A stretch of DNA of 48,871 bases from Candidatus Thioglobus sp. (GTDB lineage: Bacteria > Pseudomonadota > Gammaproteobacteria > PS1 > Pseudothioglobaceae), in assembly GCA_028345955.1 (NCBI GenBank), contig JAOMEO010000009.1:1-48871 (forward strand), read 5' to 3'. The notes under the pieces are model-generated. The model ran no database searches. It was not told where the DNA came from and saw nothing but the letters and a program-made list of their open reading frames with translations. Positions 26,424-37,216 of this stretch are shown one piece after another. The position numbers and the translations under genes were made by a program. The stretch's first letter is position 1. The number at the start of each line of letters is the position of its first letter.

Positions 26424-27262
26424 CTTAAAGATTTTTGTGTTTCAATGTTTTTTGGTTTAGCAGGTATTGTATATGTACTAATAATTTCTTTTAGGATATC
26501 CGACACACGTTTGACACCATCATCATGATTAATAAGATTCTGGGATATTTCTATACCTACATGCGGCAAACCAGTTGATTCGGCATGATAATCAATTGTG
26601 AAGTCTTCAGGGTCCTTTCCAGAATATGGTTCATTATCGCCAACCAAATAACCAGCCTCGACAAGTCTAGTTAAAAAAATCTCAGCTGTTACAGAATCCT
26701 TATCCCAGAGAACACCTATTTCCCATTTTCGGTCTTCACCATTTATAACAGGAGTGAAGCTGTGAATGGAAATAACAACTGGTTTAATACCATACTTCTT
26801 TAGGCGAACGATCTGATCTTTGATTGCGTTGTGATAGGGCCAGTAGATTTCAGAAGCTCGCCTCTCCTTCTCGTGATTTTGAAGGCTGTGATTACCGGGT
26901 ATTTCAACACCATCGCCATAGTTAAGAAACGCACTTTCATCAATCAGATTACGATTACAATCTACAATCAGGCGCGAATACTGACAGAGTACAGTGGTTG
27001 CCCCAAGATTGTCGGCAAGCGCCTCTGCAACTGCACTCGCACCAATATCGAGTGCAACATGACTAACTCTATCTAGATAATCGAGCCCCATCGTTCCTAG
27101 TGACCGTGGGAACCTATTACTGGCATGGTCGCAAACTAGTAGAACTGGCACAATTGCATCAGGATTGAGGACTACAAAAGGAGTAGGTTCATCGGGGGCT
27201 AATAACGTTTCTCTGAGTTCTTTATTTTCAATTTTCAATATATTAATAGGGTTTATTATCAA
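26420..27262 (-). CDS. N-formylglutamate amidohydrolase family protein
   Basis: About 280 residues. The family pattern is plain: VLLVCDHASNRFPRSLGTMGL, then VALDIGASAVAEALADNLGATTVLCQYSRLIVDCNR and VVISIHSFTPVI (metal/peptidase-like His), ending in VGIEISQNLI. The family includes HutG-type formylglutamate hydrolases, but many members have other amide substrates and no other hut gene is present. The start is uncertain: no ATG lies upstream of the conserved region in frame, leaving TTG 27262 or TTG 27238. An out-of-frame ATG lies 10 bp upstream of the first TTG. It is coupled (4-bp overlap) to the YbdK-like ligase. Confidence 0.85.
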   Translation of the reverse strand: MIINPINILKIENKELRETLLAPDEPTPFVVLNPDAIVPVLLVCDHASNRFPRSLGTMGLDYLDRVSHVALDIGASAVAEALADNLGATTVLCQYSRLIVDCNRNLIDESAFLNYGDGVEIPGNHSLQNHEKERRASEIYWPYHNAIKDQIVRLKKYGIKPVVISIHSFTPVINGEDRKWEIGVLWDKDSVTAEIFLTRLVEAGYLVGDNEPYSGKDPEDFTIDYHAESTGLPHVGIEISQNLINHDDGVKRVSDILKEIISTYTIPAKPKNIETQKSLR

Positions 27263-27374
27263 TTATTTTCATAATATACCAATTGAGCATTAAATACTTA
27301 AAATAATCTAACTAGTAGAGGAGAGATTTGTCATCATTGATCTTATTCTCAGTCATGAAACTTAGTAATTTAAA

Positions 27375-27398
27375 TAAAAAAGCCACCTTGCGGTGGCT
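27375..27398 (-). terminator. Intrinsic terminator of pnp
   Basis: On the minus strand AGCCACC (27398-27392) pairs with GGTGGCT (27387-27381) around a GCAA loop and is followed by a T-run, 10 bp after the pnp stop codon. Positionally it ends the pnp transcript. Confidence 0.9.
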
Positions 27399-27408
27399 TT
27401 AAATAAAC

Positions 27409-29502
27409 TTACTTATCAATTAAAACTTTACGTGAAAGTTTAATTCGACCTCGGTCAATTCCAAGTACTTTAACTTCAATTTCTTCACCTTCTTTAAGGT
27501 AATCCTCAACTTTATTGACTCTTTCATGAGCAATCTCTGAAACGTGAAGTAGTCCATCCTGATTTGGCATGATTGTTATGAAAGCTCCAAATTCAACGAT
27601 CTTAGCAACCTTACCAGTGTATACCTTGTTAACTTCTGGTACTGCAGTGACGTCCTTGACCATCTGTACAGCCTTTTCAAAGCTCTCATCATCGTTAGCA
27701 AACACATTAACGTTGCCGTCATCGTCGACATCAATACTGGCGCCAGATTGAGCGATGATACCTCTGATTGTTTCTCCACCTTTGCCGATTAGGTCACGAA
27801 TCTTGTCAGTAGGTATCTTAATAATCTTTGTTTTAGGGGCATTTTTTGAGGCTTCGTTAGGCTCAGAGATGATCAGATTCATTTGCCCAAGGATATTAAG
27901 TCTTGCCTCTTTAGCTTGTTTAAGCGCGATTGACATAATGTCTTCAGTGATTCCATCAATCTTGATGTCCATTTGCAAGGCATTAATACCACGTGAAGTT
28001 CCTGCAACCTTAAAGTCCATATCACCTAGATGATCTTCGTCACCTAAAATGTCTGTTAGAACTGTGAAGCGGGCATCATCCTTTACAAGACCCATTGCGA
28101 TACCAGCAATCGGAGCTTTGATAGGAACACCTGCATCCATCAATGACAGTGAAGAACCACACACACTAGCCATAGAGCTAGAACCATTTGATTCGGTAAT
28201 TTCTGAGACCACTCGGATTGAATATGGAAAATCCTCAATACTTGGAAGACATGCAGTTATACCACGACGTGCTAGGCGACCATGGCCAACCTCACGACGC
28301 TTAACACCCATAACACGCCCAGTTTCCCCAACACAGTATGGAGGGAAATTGTAATGAAGCATAAAGTGATCTTCAATACGGTCATTGGTTTCAAGTTTTT
28401 CAATCAGCTGTGCATCACGCTTCGATCCCAATGTAGTGACCACAAGAGCCTGCGTTTCACCTCGAGTGAATAGAGCAGAACCGTGAGTGTTTTCAAGTAC
28501 ACCAATCTCAATCGCAAGTTCACGTACAGTCAAACTATCGCGACCATCGATGCGAGGTTCTCCAGCAAGAATTCGTTCGCGTACAGTTGATTTTTCAATT
28601 TTATTAATATAGTTTTTGATTTCTTCAGAGCTTGGTGAGTCATCGTCATCGCTACCAAGTTCTTCAACAGCAGTATCTTTAATTTGACCCATTTTTTCGT
28701 AACGTTCCATCTTGTCAACGGTCTGATAGGCTGCAGATATTTGATCACCAAATTTAGACTGAATATCAGAAAGTAAAGATTCGTTTTCAGCTGGAGCTTC
28801 CCATTCACGTGGAGATACACCAACCTCTTTAGCAAACTCAGCAACACTATCGATTACAACTTGGAACTGCTCATGGGCATACATGACCGCGCCTAACATA
28901 ATATCTTCAGAAAGCTCATTAGCCTGTGATTCAACCATCAAAACAGCATCTTTAGTACCCGCTACGACCATATCAAGGTCTGAAGTTTTAAGGTCAGAGT
29001 ATGTTGGGTTGATTATATAGTTGCCATCTTGGTAGCCGACACGAGCTGCACCAATTGGGCCTTTGAATGGTGCACCTGAAATTGCAAGAGCAGCTGAAGT
29101 AGCTATCATTGCCAGCATATCTGGGTCAACATTTTTATTTGCAGAAATGACCTGGATCATTACCTGGACTTCGTTCATGTAGCCGTTCGGGAAGAGGGGG
29201 CGAATAGGGCGATCAATCAAACGAGATGTAAGTGTTTCTTTTTCGCTAGGACGACCCTCGCGTTTTAAAAAGCCACCTGGAATTTTTCCAGCGGCGTAAG
29301 TTTTTTCAATGTAGTCAACTGAAAGCGGGAAGAAGTTTTGACCTTCTCTAGCTTCTTTTGCTCCAACAACACTAACCAGTACTTGTGTGTCATCCATACT
29401 AGCGAAAACAGCGCCGTGAGCTTGACGAGCAATCCTTCCTGTTTCAAATGTGATTTGACTATTGCCTAATGTAAAGCTTTTTTGAACGATATTCATGTTC
29501 AT
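27409..29502 (-). CDS. pnp: Polyribonucleotide nucleotidyltransferase (PNPase)
   Basis: Phosphorolytic 3'-5' exoribonuclease of the RNA degradosome. The 697 residues carry two RNase PH domains (1 to about 210 and 310-540) with [22 protein letters not shown] and [24 protein letters not shown]. An alpha-helical linker lies between them. A KH domain (about 550-610, [15 protein letters not shown]) and a C-terminal S1 domain (from about 620, [18 protein letters not shown]) follow. SD GGAG is well placed before ATG 29502; a second in-frame ATG lies 6 bp on. rpsO, the usual upstream neighbour, is absent. The 5' leader holds a long stem-loop, as in enteric pnp autoregulation. Confidence 0.97.
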   Translation of the reverse strand: MNMNIVQKSFTLGNSQITFETGRIARQAHGAVFASMDDTQVLVSVVGAKEAREGQNFFPLSVDYIEKTYAAGKIPGGFLKREGRPSEKETLTSRLIDRPIRPLFPNGYMNEVQVMIQVISANKNVDPDMLAMIATSAALAISGAPFKGPIGAARVGYQDGNYIINPTYSDLKTSDLDMVVAGTKDAVLMVESQANELSEDIMLGAVMYAHEQFQVVIDSVAEFAKEVGVSPREWEAPAENESLLSDIQSKFGDQISAAYQTVDKMERYEKMGQIKDTAVEELGSDDDDSPSSEEIKNYINKIEKSTVRERILAGEPRIDGRDSLTVRELAIEIGVLENTHGSALFTRGETQALVVTTLGSKRDAQLIEKLETNDRIEDHFMLHYNFPPYCVGETGRVMGVKRREVGHGRLARRGITACLPSIEDFPYSIRVVSEITESNGSSSMASVCGSSLSLMDAGVPIKAPIAGIAMGLVKDDARFTVLTDILGDEDHLGDMDFKVAGTSRGINALQMDIKIDGITEDIMSIALKQAKEARLNILGQMNLIISEPNEASKNAPKTKIIKIPTDKIRDLIGKGGETIRGIIAQSGASIDVDDDGNVNVFANDDESFEKAVQMVKDVTAVPEVNKVYTGKVAKIVEFGAFITIMPNQDGLLHVSEIAHERVNKVEDYLKEGEEIEVKVLGIDRGRIKLSRKVLIDK

Positions 29503-29528
29503 ATTGTGTCTCCAATAAAATAAAAAAA

Positions 29529-29612
29529 GTTTTATGGTTTAACGCAATAAGCTTTATTTGAAACATACCCTGTAGGTATGCTTGAGATAAAACTTACCAA
29601 AATCCATAAAAC
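29529..29612 (-). promoter_or_regulatory. Long stem-loop in the pnp 5' leader (candidate RNase III/PNPase autoregulation site)
   Basis: Three nested pairings lie within 84 nt. The outer 9-bp perfect stem pairs 29529-29537 with 29604-29612 (GTTTTATGG/CCATAAAAC). The middle stem pairs 29549-29557 with 29587-29595 (8 of 9 pairs). The apical 6-bp stem pairs 29564-29569 with 29575-29580 (CATACC/GGTATG, 5-nt loop). It begins 27 nt upstream of pnp. A -10-like GATAAT at 29619-29624 would start the RNA at the base of the stem. Enteric pnp mRNA has a comparable leader hairpin cut by RNase III. By analogy this is the autoregulatory element. Confidence 0.65.
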
Positions 29613-29618
29613 CAGTGA

Positions 29619-29624
29619 ATTATC
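29619..29624 (-). promoter_or_regulatory. Candidate pnp promoter -10 element
   Basis: GATAAT on the minus strand with TTGGAG about 15 bp upstream as a poor -35. The predicted start falls near 29612, the first base of the leader stem. The remaining bases to 29794 contain only AT-rich sequence and a weak CTACT/AGTAG hairpin. Confidence 0.4.
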
Positions 29625-29794
29625 CCCTAATTTTTTTACTCCAATCTACTAAATTAAGTAGTGATTACAATCTGTTAACCCTTTGTTATCAGTTGATTTT
29701 TGGTTATTCTAGAGATATTTAAGGTTTTACAATTATTATTTATACTTCTAAGCATCTATATAATTAGTTTCTATTCTTATTACTTAAAACAATT

Positions 29795-30589
29795 GTGGAT
29801 AAAACTGAGAATCGCTTGTCAAGTGTTATTGATAATGTAAAACATCCTTTAGAAAGTGAAATTTATCGACTGAAATGTAAAGAAATTCTAGACAAAGAAG
29901 GTGTTTTAGTTCTCAAAGAATTACTTCAATCCAATATAATTCATAAAATTTTGAATGAGGCTGAAAGTCAGGAACATTTAGCATATTTTTGCGTAAATAA
30001 CCATAATGTTTATCTAGAACCTTCAGATAATACTTATTCTTCAGATCATGCGCGAAATAGAAATATAGTGTCTTCAAAAGGATGTATTACCGATAACCAA
30101 GTCCCAATAGATTCGCCATTAAGAATTTTATATAATTCAGATGAGTTTAAGAGCTTTCTTTGTTCTGTGCTCGATGAAAAATCCCTATATAAATACGATG
30201 ATGATTTGTCCTCGATAAATATTCATTATGCGAATGAGGGTCAAGAATTAGGATGGCATTTTGATAATTCGTCATTCGCGATTACTTTATTAATTCAAAA
30301 ACCTGAGGAAGGTGGTTCTTTTGAATATATTCGTGATTTTAGAGATTTTGAAAACAATGAAATGAACTATGACGGTGTAGAAGATCTTCTTAATGGTAAG
30401 TGCAAACCAAAAGTTCTCTCTATGGAGCCTGGTTGTCTCGTCTTATTTCGAGGTCGTAATGCTGTCCATAGAGTAACTCCTACCATAGGCAATAAAGTTA
30501 GAGTTCTATCAGTTCTGGCATACAATTCAGAGCCTGGAGTTCAGTTGTCTGAGACTGCTCGGAAGACATTTTTTGGAAAACTATATTAA
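29795..30589 (+). CDS. Fe(II)/2-oxoglutarate-dependent oxygenase, BesD/HalD/ArpA-like
   Basis: 264 residues. The double-stranded beta-helix core shows H155-F-D157 in LGWHFDNSSFAITLLIQ, the distal His225 in RNAVHRVTPT, and Arg236 in KVRVLSVLAYN as the likely 2-oxoglutarate anchor. EEGGSFEYIRDFR and the tail SEPGVQLSETARKTFFGKLY resemble the ArpA/BesD group that acts on free amino acids. Halogenases of this group replace the Asp by Gly/Ala. Here Asp is present, so hydroxylation or another oxidation is expected rather than chlorination. The start is GTG; no ATG occurs before residue 190 and an in-frame TAG lies 33 bp upstream. No clear SD. It is followed after 20 bp by a methyltransferase. Confidence 0.8.
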   Translation: MDKTENRLSSVIDNVKHPLESEIYRLKCKEILDKEGVLVLKELLQSNIIHKILNEAESQEHLAYFCVNNHNVYLEPSDNTYSSDHARNRNIVSSKGCITDNQVPIDSPLRILYNSDEFKSFLCSVLDEKSLYKYDDDLSSINIHYANEGQELGWHFDNSSFAITLLIQKPEEGGSFEYIRDFRDFENNEMNYDGVEDLLNGKCKPKVLSMEPGCLVLFRGRNAVHRVTPTIGNKVRVLSVLAYNSEPGVQLSETARKTFFGKLY

Positions 30590-30609
30590 TATGCAGACAG
30601 CTTTGAAAT

Positions 30610-31245
30610 ATGAGTGAGAATTATAAAGGACTAGAATTTTATGACAATTTAGATCTAACTCATTCTCATAATGATGAAGACTTACAAAATGTCTACAAAG
30701 GATGGGCGCCTGCATATGACCATGACAATGACAATTTATTAGGTACAGTGTCACAACCTTTATCTGTTCAAATTTTCCAAGAATATATTGAAGATAAGTC
30801 ACTAAGAATCATTGATGTTGGTTGTGGTACTGGTTTAGTCGGATTGGAGCTCGAGAAGGATGGTTTTACTAATTTCGATGGTGTTGACATTTCTCAGGAA
30901 ATGATTGATATTGCAAAACAGAGGGGTTATTCCAAAATATTTATCGGTAGTCTTAATGAATCTCTTCCTTGTGAAAATAATGAGTATGATGCTGCACTCT
31001 GTGTGGGCGTATTTACACATGGCCATGTAGGTTCCGACCGCTTAGATGAGTTGGTTCGAATAGTTAAACCTGGGGGAATTATTTGTTTCACTATAAATGA
31101 GGGAGTATATGAGCCCTATGGGTTTAATTTAAAAATGAAGAAACTAGAATCTGAGCATGTATGGAAGGTCTTAGAGATACGTAAGAATGACTATATGGTC
31201 AAAAAAAATGTAAAAGGCTTTTATTGCATAGTAGAGGTGCAATAA
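30610..31245 (+). CDS. Class I SAM-dependent methyltransferase
   Basis: 211 residues. SAM-binding motif I is IIDVGCGTGLVGLEL (67-81), followed by acidic motif II FDGVDISQEMIDIAK. The post-I region is YDAALCVGVFTHGHV. The N-terminal segment VYKGWAPAYDHDND resembles the Y-x-x-WAxxYDxD motif of METTL27 (Williams-Beuren)-type small-molecule methyltransferases. The substrate is unknown. It is coupled to the upstream 2OG oxygenase by a 20-bp gap, so both may modify the same metabolite. It converges with guaB. This pair looks AT-richer than its neighbours (judged by eye), which may indicate later acquisition. Confidence 0.82.
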   Translation: MSENYKGLEFYDNLDLTHSHNDEDLQNVYKGWAPAYDHDNDNLLGTVSQPLSVQIFQEYIEDKSLRIIDVGCGTGLVGLELEKDGFTNFDGVDISQEMIDIAKQRGYSKIFIGSLNESLPCENNEYDAALCVGVFTHGHVGSDRLDELVRIVKPGGIICFTINEGVYEPYGFNLKMKKLESEHVWKVLEIRKNDYMVKKNVKGFYCIVEVQ

Positions 31246-31264
31246 TCACCCTTATTTAATTAAA

Positions 31265-32740
<1,476 letters not shown>

Positions 32741-33394
32741 TTAATATCGCCTACGTTTTACAAGTCCTGGCACTATATAACCAATTACCATACCAAAGAA
32801 TAACACCAGAGCGCCAACAATAAACCAATTTCTTAATCTTGTATCTTTCTCTATTTGGGTGTTGTTTTCCGCCAGCTGTAGCTCGGTTTTTAGTTGTAGT
32901 GTTTCTTGTATGAGTCTCTCATTTTCATGCTCTAGTTTTAGCGCGTCTTGGTAGATTTGTTCAATGTGTGCCTTCTCAGCCTGTGACTTAGAACTTTGTA
33001 CAACAAGGTCAGCGTTTTCTTGTTTTAATAATACAAGTTGCTTTTCTAATTCTTCCTTTTCACTTTGAAATTTAGAGATCAATAACTTGTTTGCGTTATG
33101 GGTTCTTTTTAGTTTTTTTAATTCTTCACGTGCTGGTGGGTCTTTAGATAAGTAGGATGCAATAATCCAACCAACAGTATCTTCATATTTGATTTGTGCC
33201 CAAGCATTATCATCTGTGATTTGTAATATGGATAGTTCAGTGCCTGAGGGTAGTGAACGGATAATATTATTACCAAAAGCCTTATCTGAGCGGATAGGTA
33301 TGTCAACCTGGTCAGTAATATAGACAATCGCATCTGCTCTAACCATTGTGGCTAAGAAAAAGAAAACTAATGGTAATGCTTTATATTGTTTCAT
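32741..33394 (-). CDS. SH3b-domain envelope protein with coiled coil (TIGR04211/YgiM-like)
   Basis: 217 residues. An N-terminal signal peptide (1 to about 20, ALPLVFFFLATMVRA) is followed by a bacterial SH3 domain (about 22-85, IVYITDQVDIPIRSDK to DTVGWIIASYL). A long coiled coil follows (about 90-185, rich in Lys, Glu and Gln heptads). One transmembrane helix (193-210) and a short basic tail complete it. This architecture is that of the TIGR04211 / E. coli YgiM family, whose role is unclear. It is probably periplasmic and anchored by the C-terminal helix. It lies between guaB and valS on the same strand. Confidence 0.85.
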   Translation of the reverse strand: MKQYKALPLVFFFLATMVRADAIVYITDQVDIPIRSDKAFGNNIIRSLPSGTELSILQITDDNAWAQIKYEDTVGWIIASYLSKDPPAREELKKLKRTHNANKLLISKFQSEKEELEKQLVLLKQENADLVVQSSKSQAEKAHIEQIYQDALKLEHENERLIQETLQLKTELQLAENNTQIEKDTRLRNWFIVGALVLFFGMVIGYIVPGLVKRRRY

Positions 33395-33484
33395 AGTGAC
33401 GATTGATGTTAGTGTAACTTGCGTATAAAGCTAAAAATGTTTTATTTGTGTTTTTTTGGTGGAAAATTATTTTAGTATTTTGTT

Positions 33485-36232
33485 TCATAGTGATGATATT
33501 TTTTTTAATTGTAACTCTAAATCTCCTAGGGCTTTTTCTACTGAAGAGAGTTTTGACTGTTCTTTTTCAACTACCTCCTTTGGAGCTCCCGAGATAAATT
33601 TTTTATTGTTTAGTTTGCCCGTGTATTGTCGTTGGTGCTTGATTAATTTCTCAATTTCTTTGTTTAATCTCAATATTTCTTGTTTTTTGTCAACTAAACC
33701 TGCTAATGGTATAAGTATTTTCATTTCGCCTACCAGTGCAGTTGCGGACTCGGGAGATGAATCATTTTCTGAAAGCTGCTTAATGCTCTCCAATTTAGCA
33801 AGTGTTTCAATTATTGACAGATTACTTTTGATATAAGCTTTATCTGAAGTATCAAGATTTTGAATAAAGCAAGGTAAAGGTTTTCCTGGTGATATATTCA
33901 TTTCACCTCTAATTTGTCTTATACCTAGAATAAATTCTTGTAGCCAAGCAATCTCTGATTCAGAGTTCTTACTAATTAGTGTCTGATCTATTTCAGGGTA
34001 GGGTTTTGTAATAAGTCTTTCGGATTTATCATCATTCAGACTTCGGCATTGCTCAAAGATCTCTTCGGTAATAAATGGAATTATTGGATGTAGCAATGTT
34101 AAGGTTTCAGAGAGCACTTTGATGAGTGTCGCCTCGCAACCAGACCTAGTTTCTTTACTATCTAAAAGTGGTTTTGATAATTCAAGGTACCAGTCACAAT
34201 AATCATGCCATACAAATTCATAAAGCGTTTGGCTCATCAGGTCAAGACGATATTCAGATAAGTGTTTTTCAACGGCAATTTTTGTATGCTGAAGGCGTGA
34301 CAATATCCATTTGTCTGGTGTTGATAAAGTGGCATCAAAGTCAATTAATCGAGATTCAAGTTTCATTAGAACAAAGCGAGAGGCATTCCAGAGCTTATTG
34401 CAGAAATTTCGACAACCTTCCACACGCTTTAAGTCAAACTTAATGTCTCGTCCAAATGAGGCCAGGGTGGTAAAGGTAAATCTAAGAGCATCGGTACCGA
34501 ATGACGGTATCCCATTAGAAAATTCCTTTTCGGTTTGTTTTGTTATTTTTTTGGCCAATTCAGGTTGCATCATTCCTTGTGTTCGTTTTTCGAGCAGCTC
34601 TTCTAAACTAATACCATCAATTAGGTCGATCGGATCTAAAACGTTGCCCTTAGATTTACTCATTTTTTGGCCATGACCATCTTTAATGAGTCCAGTGATA
34701 TATATATCCTTGAAGGGAACATTGCCGGCAAACTTTATTCCAAACATAATCATTCTGGCAACCCAGAAAAATATAATGTCAAAGCCCGTAACAAGAACAC
34801 TTGTCGGATAAAAGCGTGACAATTCTGAAGTCTTCTCCGGCCAGCCTAGTGTTGAGAATGGCCATAGAGCTGAGGAAAACCAGGTATCCAACACGTCTTC
34901 ATCTTGAGTTAACTCAACCCCTTTACCTGCCTGTTTTTGTGCTTCAGTAAAGTTTTTTGCAACATAGATTTTTCCATTTTTGTCGTACCAAGCAGGGATT
35001 CGGTGTCCCCACCAAATTTGACGTGAAATACACCAGTCCTCAATGTTTTCCATCCAGTTAAAATAGGTTTTCTCCCAATTTTCAGGAATAAATCGAATAT
35101 CACCATTTTTAACTGCATTAATAGCTGGCTCAGCTAGAGGTATTATTTTAACAAACCATTGATCAGTCATATAAGGCTCAATTACACTATTGGTTCTATC
35201 ACCTCTAGGTACCATCATGGTGTGTGGATCGATTTTCTCTATTAGATTTTGTTTTTCTAAGTCTTTCACTACAGTTTTACGAGCTATAAAGCGATCTAAA
35301 TTTTGATAAGCTTTAGGAGCATTGAGATTAATTTTTGCATCATCAGTCAAGATGTTTATATTTTCTAGTTCATGCTTTTGACCTATCTCGTAGTCATTAA
35401 AGTCATGAGCAGGAGTAATTTTTACACAACCTGTACCAAATTCCATATCGACATAATTGTCTGCAATGATTGGAATTTGTCTATTAGTCAGTGGCAAATT
35501 AACCATCTTTCCTATCAAGTGTTGGTAACGATCATCGTTCGGATGAATTGCCACTGCGCTATCGCCTAGCATGGTTTCTGGTCTAGTTGTGGCAACAACC
35601 ATGACCTCATCAGAGTTAGCTACAGGGTATCTAATGTGCCACAAAGATCCCTGTTCTTCAGTACTAATCACTTCAAGGTCAGACACAGCGGTCAAAAGTA
35701 CAGGATCCCAATTCACAAGTCTCTTTCCACGATAAATTAATCCTTCGTTATAGAGCTCAATGAAAACTTTTTGTACTGCATCAGAAAGAGTCTTATCCAT
35801 GGTGAAACACTCTCTTTCCCAGTCCACTGATGTCCCAAGTCGTCTCATCTGAGAAGTAATCGTTCCTCCAGAATGGTGTTTCCAATCCCAAACCTTTTCA
35901 GTAAATTTTTCACGTCCAAGGTCATGTCGTGAAATATTTTGACGCTCGAGTTGTCTTTCGACTACCATTTGAGTTGCAATTCCAGCATGGTCTGTACCAG
36001 GTTGCCATAAGGTTTGATCACCTTTACTTCGATGGTAACGAGTTAACACATCCATGATTGTGTGTTGAAAGGCATGACCCATATGTAAACTTCCAGTTAC
36101 ATTGGGTGGAGGCAATACTATGCTATAGGCATTCTGACTATTGGAATTTAACTGTGAGGAAAAGAAATGACTCTGTTCCCAAATATCGCGAAACTTTGCT
36201 TCGATTAGTTCAGGATTGTACGTTTTTTCCAT
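33485..36232 (-). CDS. valS: Valyl-tRNA synthetase
   Basis: Class Ia aminoacyl-tRNA synthetase of 915 residues. The Rossmann fold begins with [21 protein letters not shown] motif as HMGH at 50-53. The CP1 editing domain includes [17 protein letters not shown]. The KMSKS loop is at 523-527 ([12 protein letters not shown]). The C-terminus has the anticodon-binding domain and a ValS-specific coiled-coil arm (from about 850, [19 protein letters not shown]). The length is slightly below E. coli ValS (951). recR lies 70 bp upstream, and the spacer contains TATTATAC, a possible -10. Confidence 0.97.
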   Translation of the reverse strand: MEKTYNPELIEAKFRDIWEQSHFFSSQLNSNSQNAYSIVLPPPNVTGSLHMGHAFQHTIMDVLTRYHRSKGDQTLWQPGTDHAGIATQMVVERQLERQNISRHDLGREKFTEKVWDWKHHSGGTITSQMRRLGTSVDWERECFTMDKTLSDAVQKVFIELYNEGLIYRGKRLVNWDPVLLTAVSDLEVISTEEQGSLWHIRYPVANSDEVMVVATTRPETMLGDSAVAIHPNDDRYQHLIGKMVNLPLTNRQIPIIADNYVDMEFGTGCVKITPAHDFNDYEIGQKHELENINILTDDAKINLNAPKAYQNLDRFIARKTVVKDLEKQNLIEKIDPHTMMVPRGDRTNSVIEPYMTDQWFVKIIPLAEPAINAVKNGDIRFIPENWEKTYFNWMENIEDWCISRQIWWGHRIPAWYDKNGKIYVAKNFTEAQKQAGKGVELTQDEDVLDTWFSSALWPFSTLGWPEKTSELSRFYPTSVLVTGFDIIFFWVARMIMFGIKFAGNVPFKDIYITGLIKDGHGQKMSKSKGNVLDPIDLIDGISLEELLEKRTQGMMQPELAKKITKQTEKEFSNGIPSFGTDALRFTFTTLASFGRDIKFDLKRVEGCRNFCNKLWNASRFVLMKLESRLIDFDATLSTPDKWILSRLQHTKIAVEKHLSEYRLDLMSQTLYEFVWHDYCDWYLELSKPLLDSKETRSGCEATLIKVLSETLTLLHPIIPFITEEIFEQCRSLNDDKSERLITKPYPEIDQTLISKNSESEIAWLQEFILGIRQIRGEMNISPGKPLPCFIQNLDTSDKAYIKSNLSIIETLAKLESIKQLSENDSSPESATALVGEMKILIPLAGLVDKKQEILRLNKEIEKLIKHQRQYTGKLNNKKFISGAPKEVVEKEQSKLSSVEKALGDLELQLKKISSL

Positions 36233-36302
36233 GGCAATAGGAAGATGGATAAAACTGAGATATTATACAATAGTTATCAACAATTTAACTTCTACTTTAG
36301 CT

Positions 36303-36890
36303 TTATATATCGTAACTCTTACGACCAGACAATGCATGAGCAATGGTATTAATGTCAGTATATTCTAATTCACCACCAAGTGGGATACCGTGAGCTATTC
36401 TGGTAGTTTTTATTTGGTATTTTTTTGCTAAATTATAAATATAGTGAGCAGTCACTTCGCCTTCTATTGTCGCATTGGTAGCTAAAATAATTTCATTAAC
36501 TTTCTCATTTTTGAGTAAATTTTCAAGTTCATCAAGACCTAACTCAGCAGCACCTATACCATCGATCGGCGAAAGATAGCCACTAAGAACAAAGTATTTT
36601 CCTGAATAAACACCACTCTGTTCAATGACATGAATGTCTGTGGGTGTTTCCACAATACACAGTTGAGAACCATCACGAGCATTATTTGCGCAAATACTAC
36701 AAAGAGTTTTTTCAGATAAAGTCCGACACCTTTCACAGTTTTTGACTTTCTTCATTGTTTCAGCAAGTGCCTCGGAAAGTTCTAATCCTCCCTGCCTATC
36801 ACGTTCAAGCAGGTGATAGATAAATCGTTGAGCGCTCTTAGAGCCGACTCCTGGGAGCTTACAAAATGCTTTGTTGAGTTTTTCAATCAT
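36303..36890 (-). CDS. recR: Recombination protein RecR
   Basis: RecFOR pathway mediator that clamps DNA and helps load RecA. 195 residues. N-terminal HhH motif LPGVGSKSAQRFIYHLL. Zinc-finger region C-x2-C...C-x2-C in NCERCRTLSEKTLCSICAN. Toprim domain from about 80 (LCIVETPTDIHVIEQSGVYSGKYFVLSG). Walker-B-like/C-terminal segment RIAHGIPLGGELEYTD. It follows ybaB (20-bp gap) in the conserved dnaX-ybaB-recR order. Confidence 0.97.
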   Translation of the reverse strand: MIEKLNKAFCKLPGVGSKSAQRFIYHLLERDRQGGLELSEALAETMKKVKNCERCRTLSEKTLCSICANNARDGSQLCIVETPTDIHVIEQSGVYSGKYFVLSGYLSPIDGIGAAELGLDELENLLKNEKVNEIILATNATIEGEVTAHYIYNLAKKYQIKTTRIAHGIPLGGELEYTDINTIAHALSGRKSYDI

Positions 36891-36910
36891 AAATTAAACC
36901 TAGCGAATTA

Positions 36911-37216
36911 TTAAAATGGCAGATCAATTCCACCAGTAACATTTTTCAATTTTGCTTTAGAAATTTCACTAATTTGGGAAGAAGCATCATTAAGTGCAGT
37001 CATAATCAAATCTTCTAGTATCTCCTTATCAGTTAGGAGTGATTCATCAATTTCAATGTTTGAGACACTATATTCACCTGTCATCGTAATTTTAACAGCA
37101 CCAGAACCAGATTCTCCTTGGCAAAAAGTTGATTTAATTTCTTCTTGGGCGATTTTCATATCTTCCTGCATTTTTTTAGCTTTTTGTATCATACTTACCA
37201 TACCGTCTTTAAACAT
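36911..37216 (-). CDS. ybaB: YbaB/EbfC-family nucleoid-associated protein
   Basis: 101-residue DNA-binding protein of the EbfC family, a tweezer-like homodimer. The helical start MIQKAKKMQEDMKIAQEEIKS, the beta segment SGAVKITMTGEYSVSNIEID and the final ALNDASSQISEISKAKLKNVTGGIDLPF are family-typical. It overlaps the dnaX 3' end by 8 bp and is followed by recR, the conserved dnaX-ybaB-recR operon. Confidence 0.95.
   Translation of the reverse strand: MFKDGMVSMIQKAKKMQEDMKIAQEEIKSTFCQGESGSGAVKITMTGEYSVSNIEIDESLLTDKEILEDLIMTALNDASSQISEISKAKLKNVTGGIDLPF

Noticed and set aside
27755-28354. Open frames antisense to pnp.
   Set aside because: Shadows of the conserved PNPase reading frame; no independent start signals or protein-like features.
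29795-30589. Possible amino-acid halogenase (BesD/HalD type).
   Set aside because: Residue 157 is Asp in HFD. Halogenases of this group have Gly or Ala there to leave room for chloride, so an oxygenase is the better call.
33386-33497. Near-identical 18-bp direct repeats (33386-33403 and 33480-33497, one mismatch) around the start of the SH3 gene and the end of valS.
   Set aside because: They enclose only intergenic sequence, one copy includes a start codon and the other a stop region, and no wider pattern is seen. Likely a small local duplication or chance.
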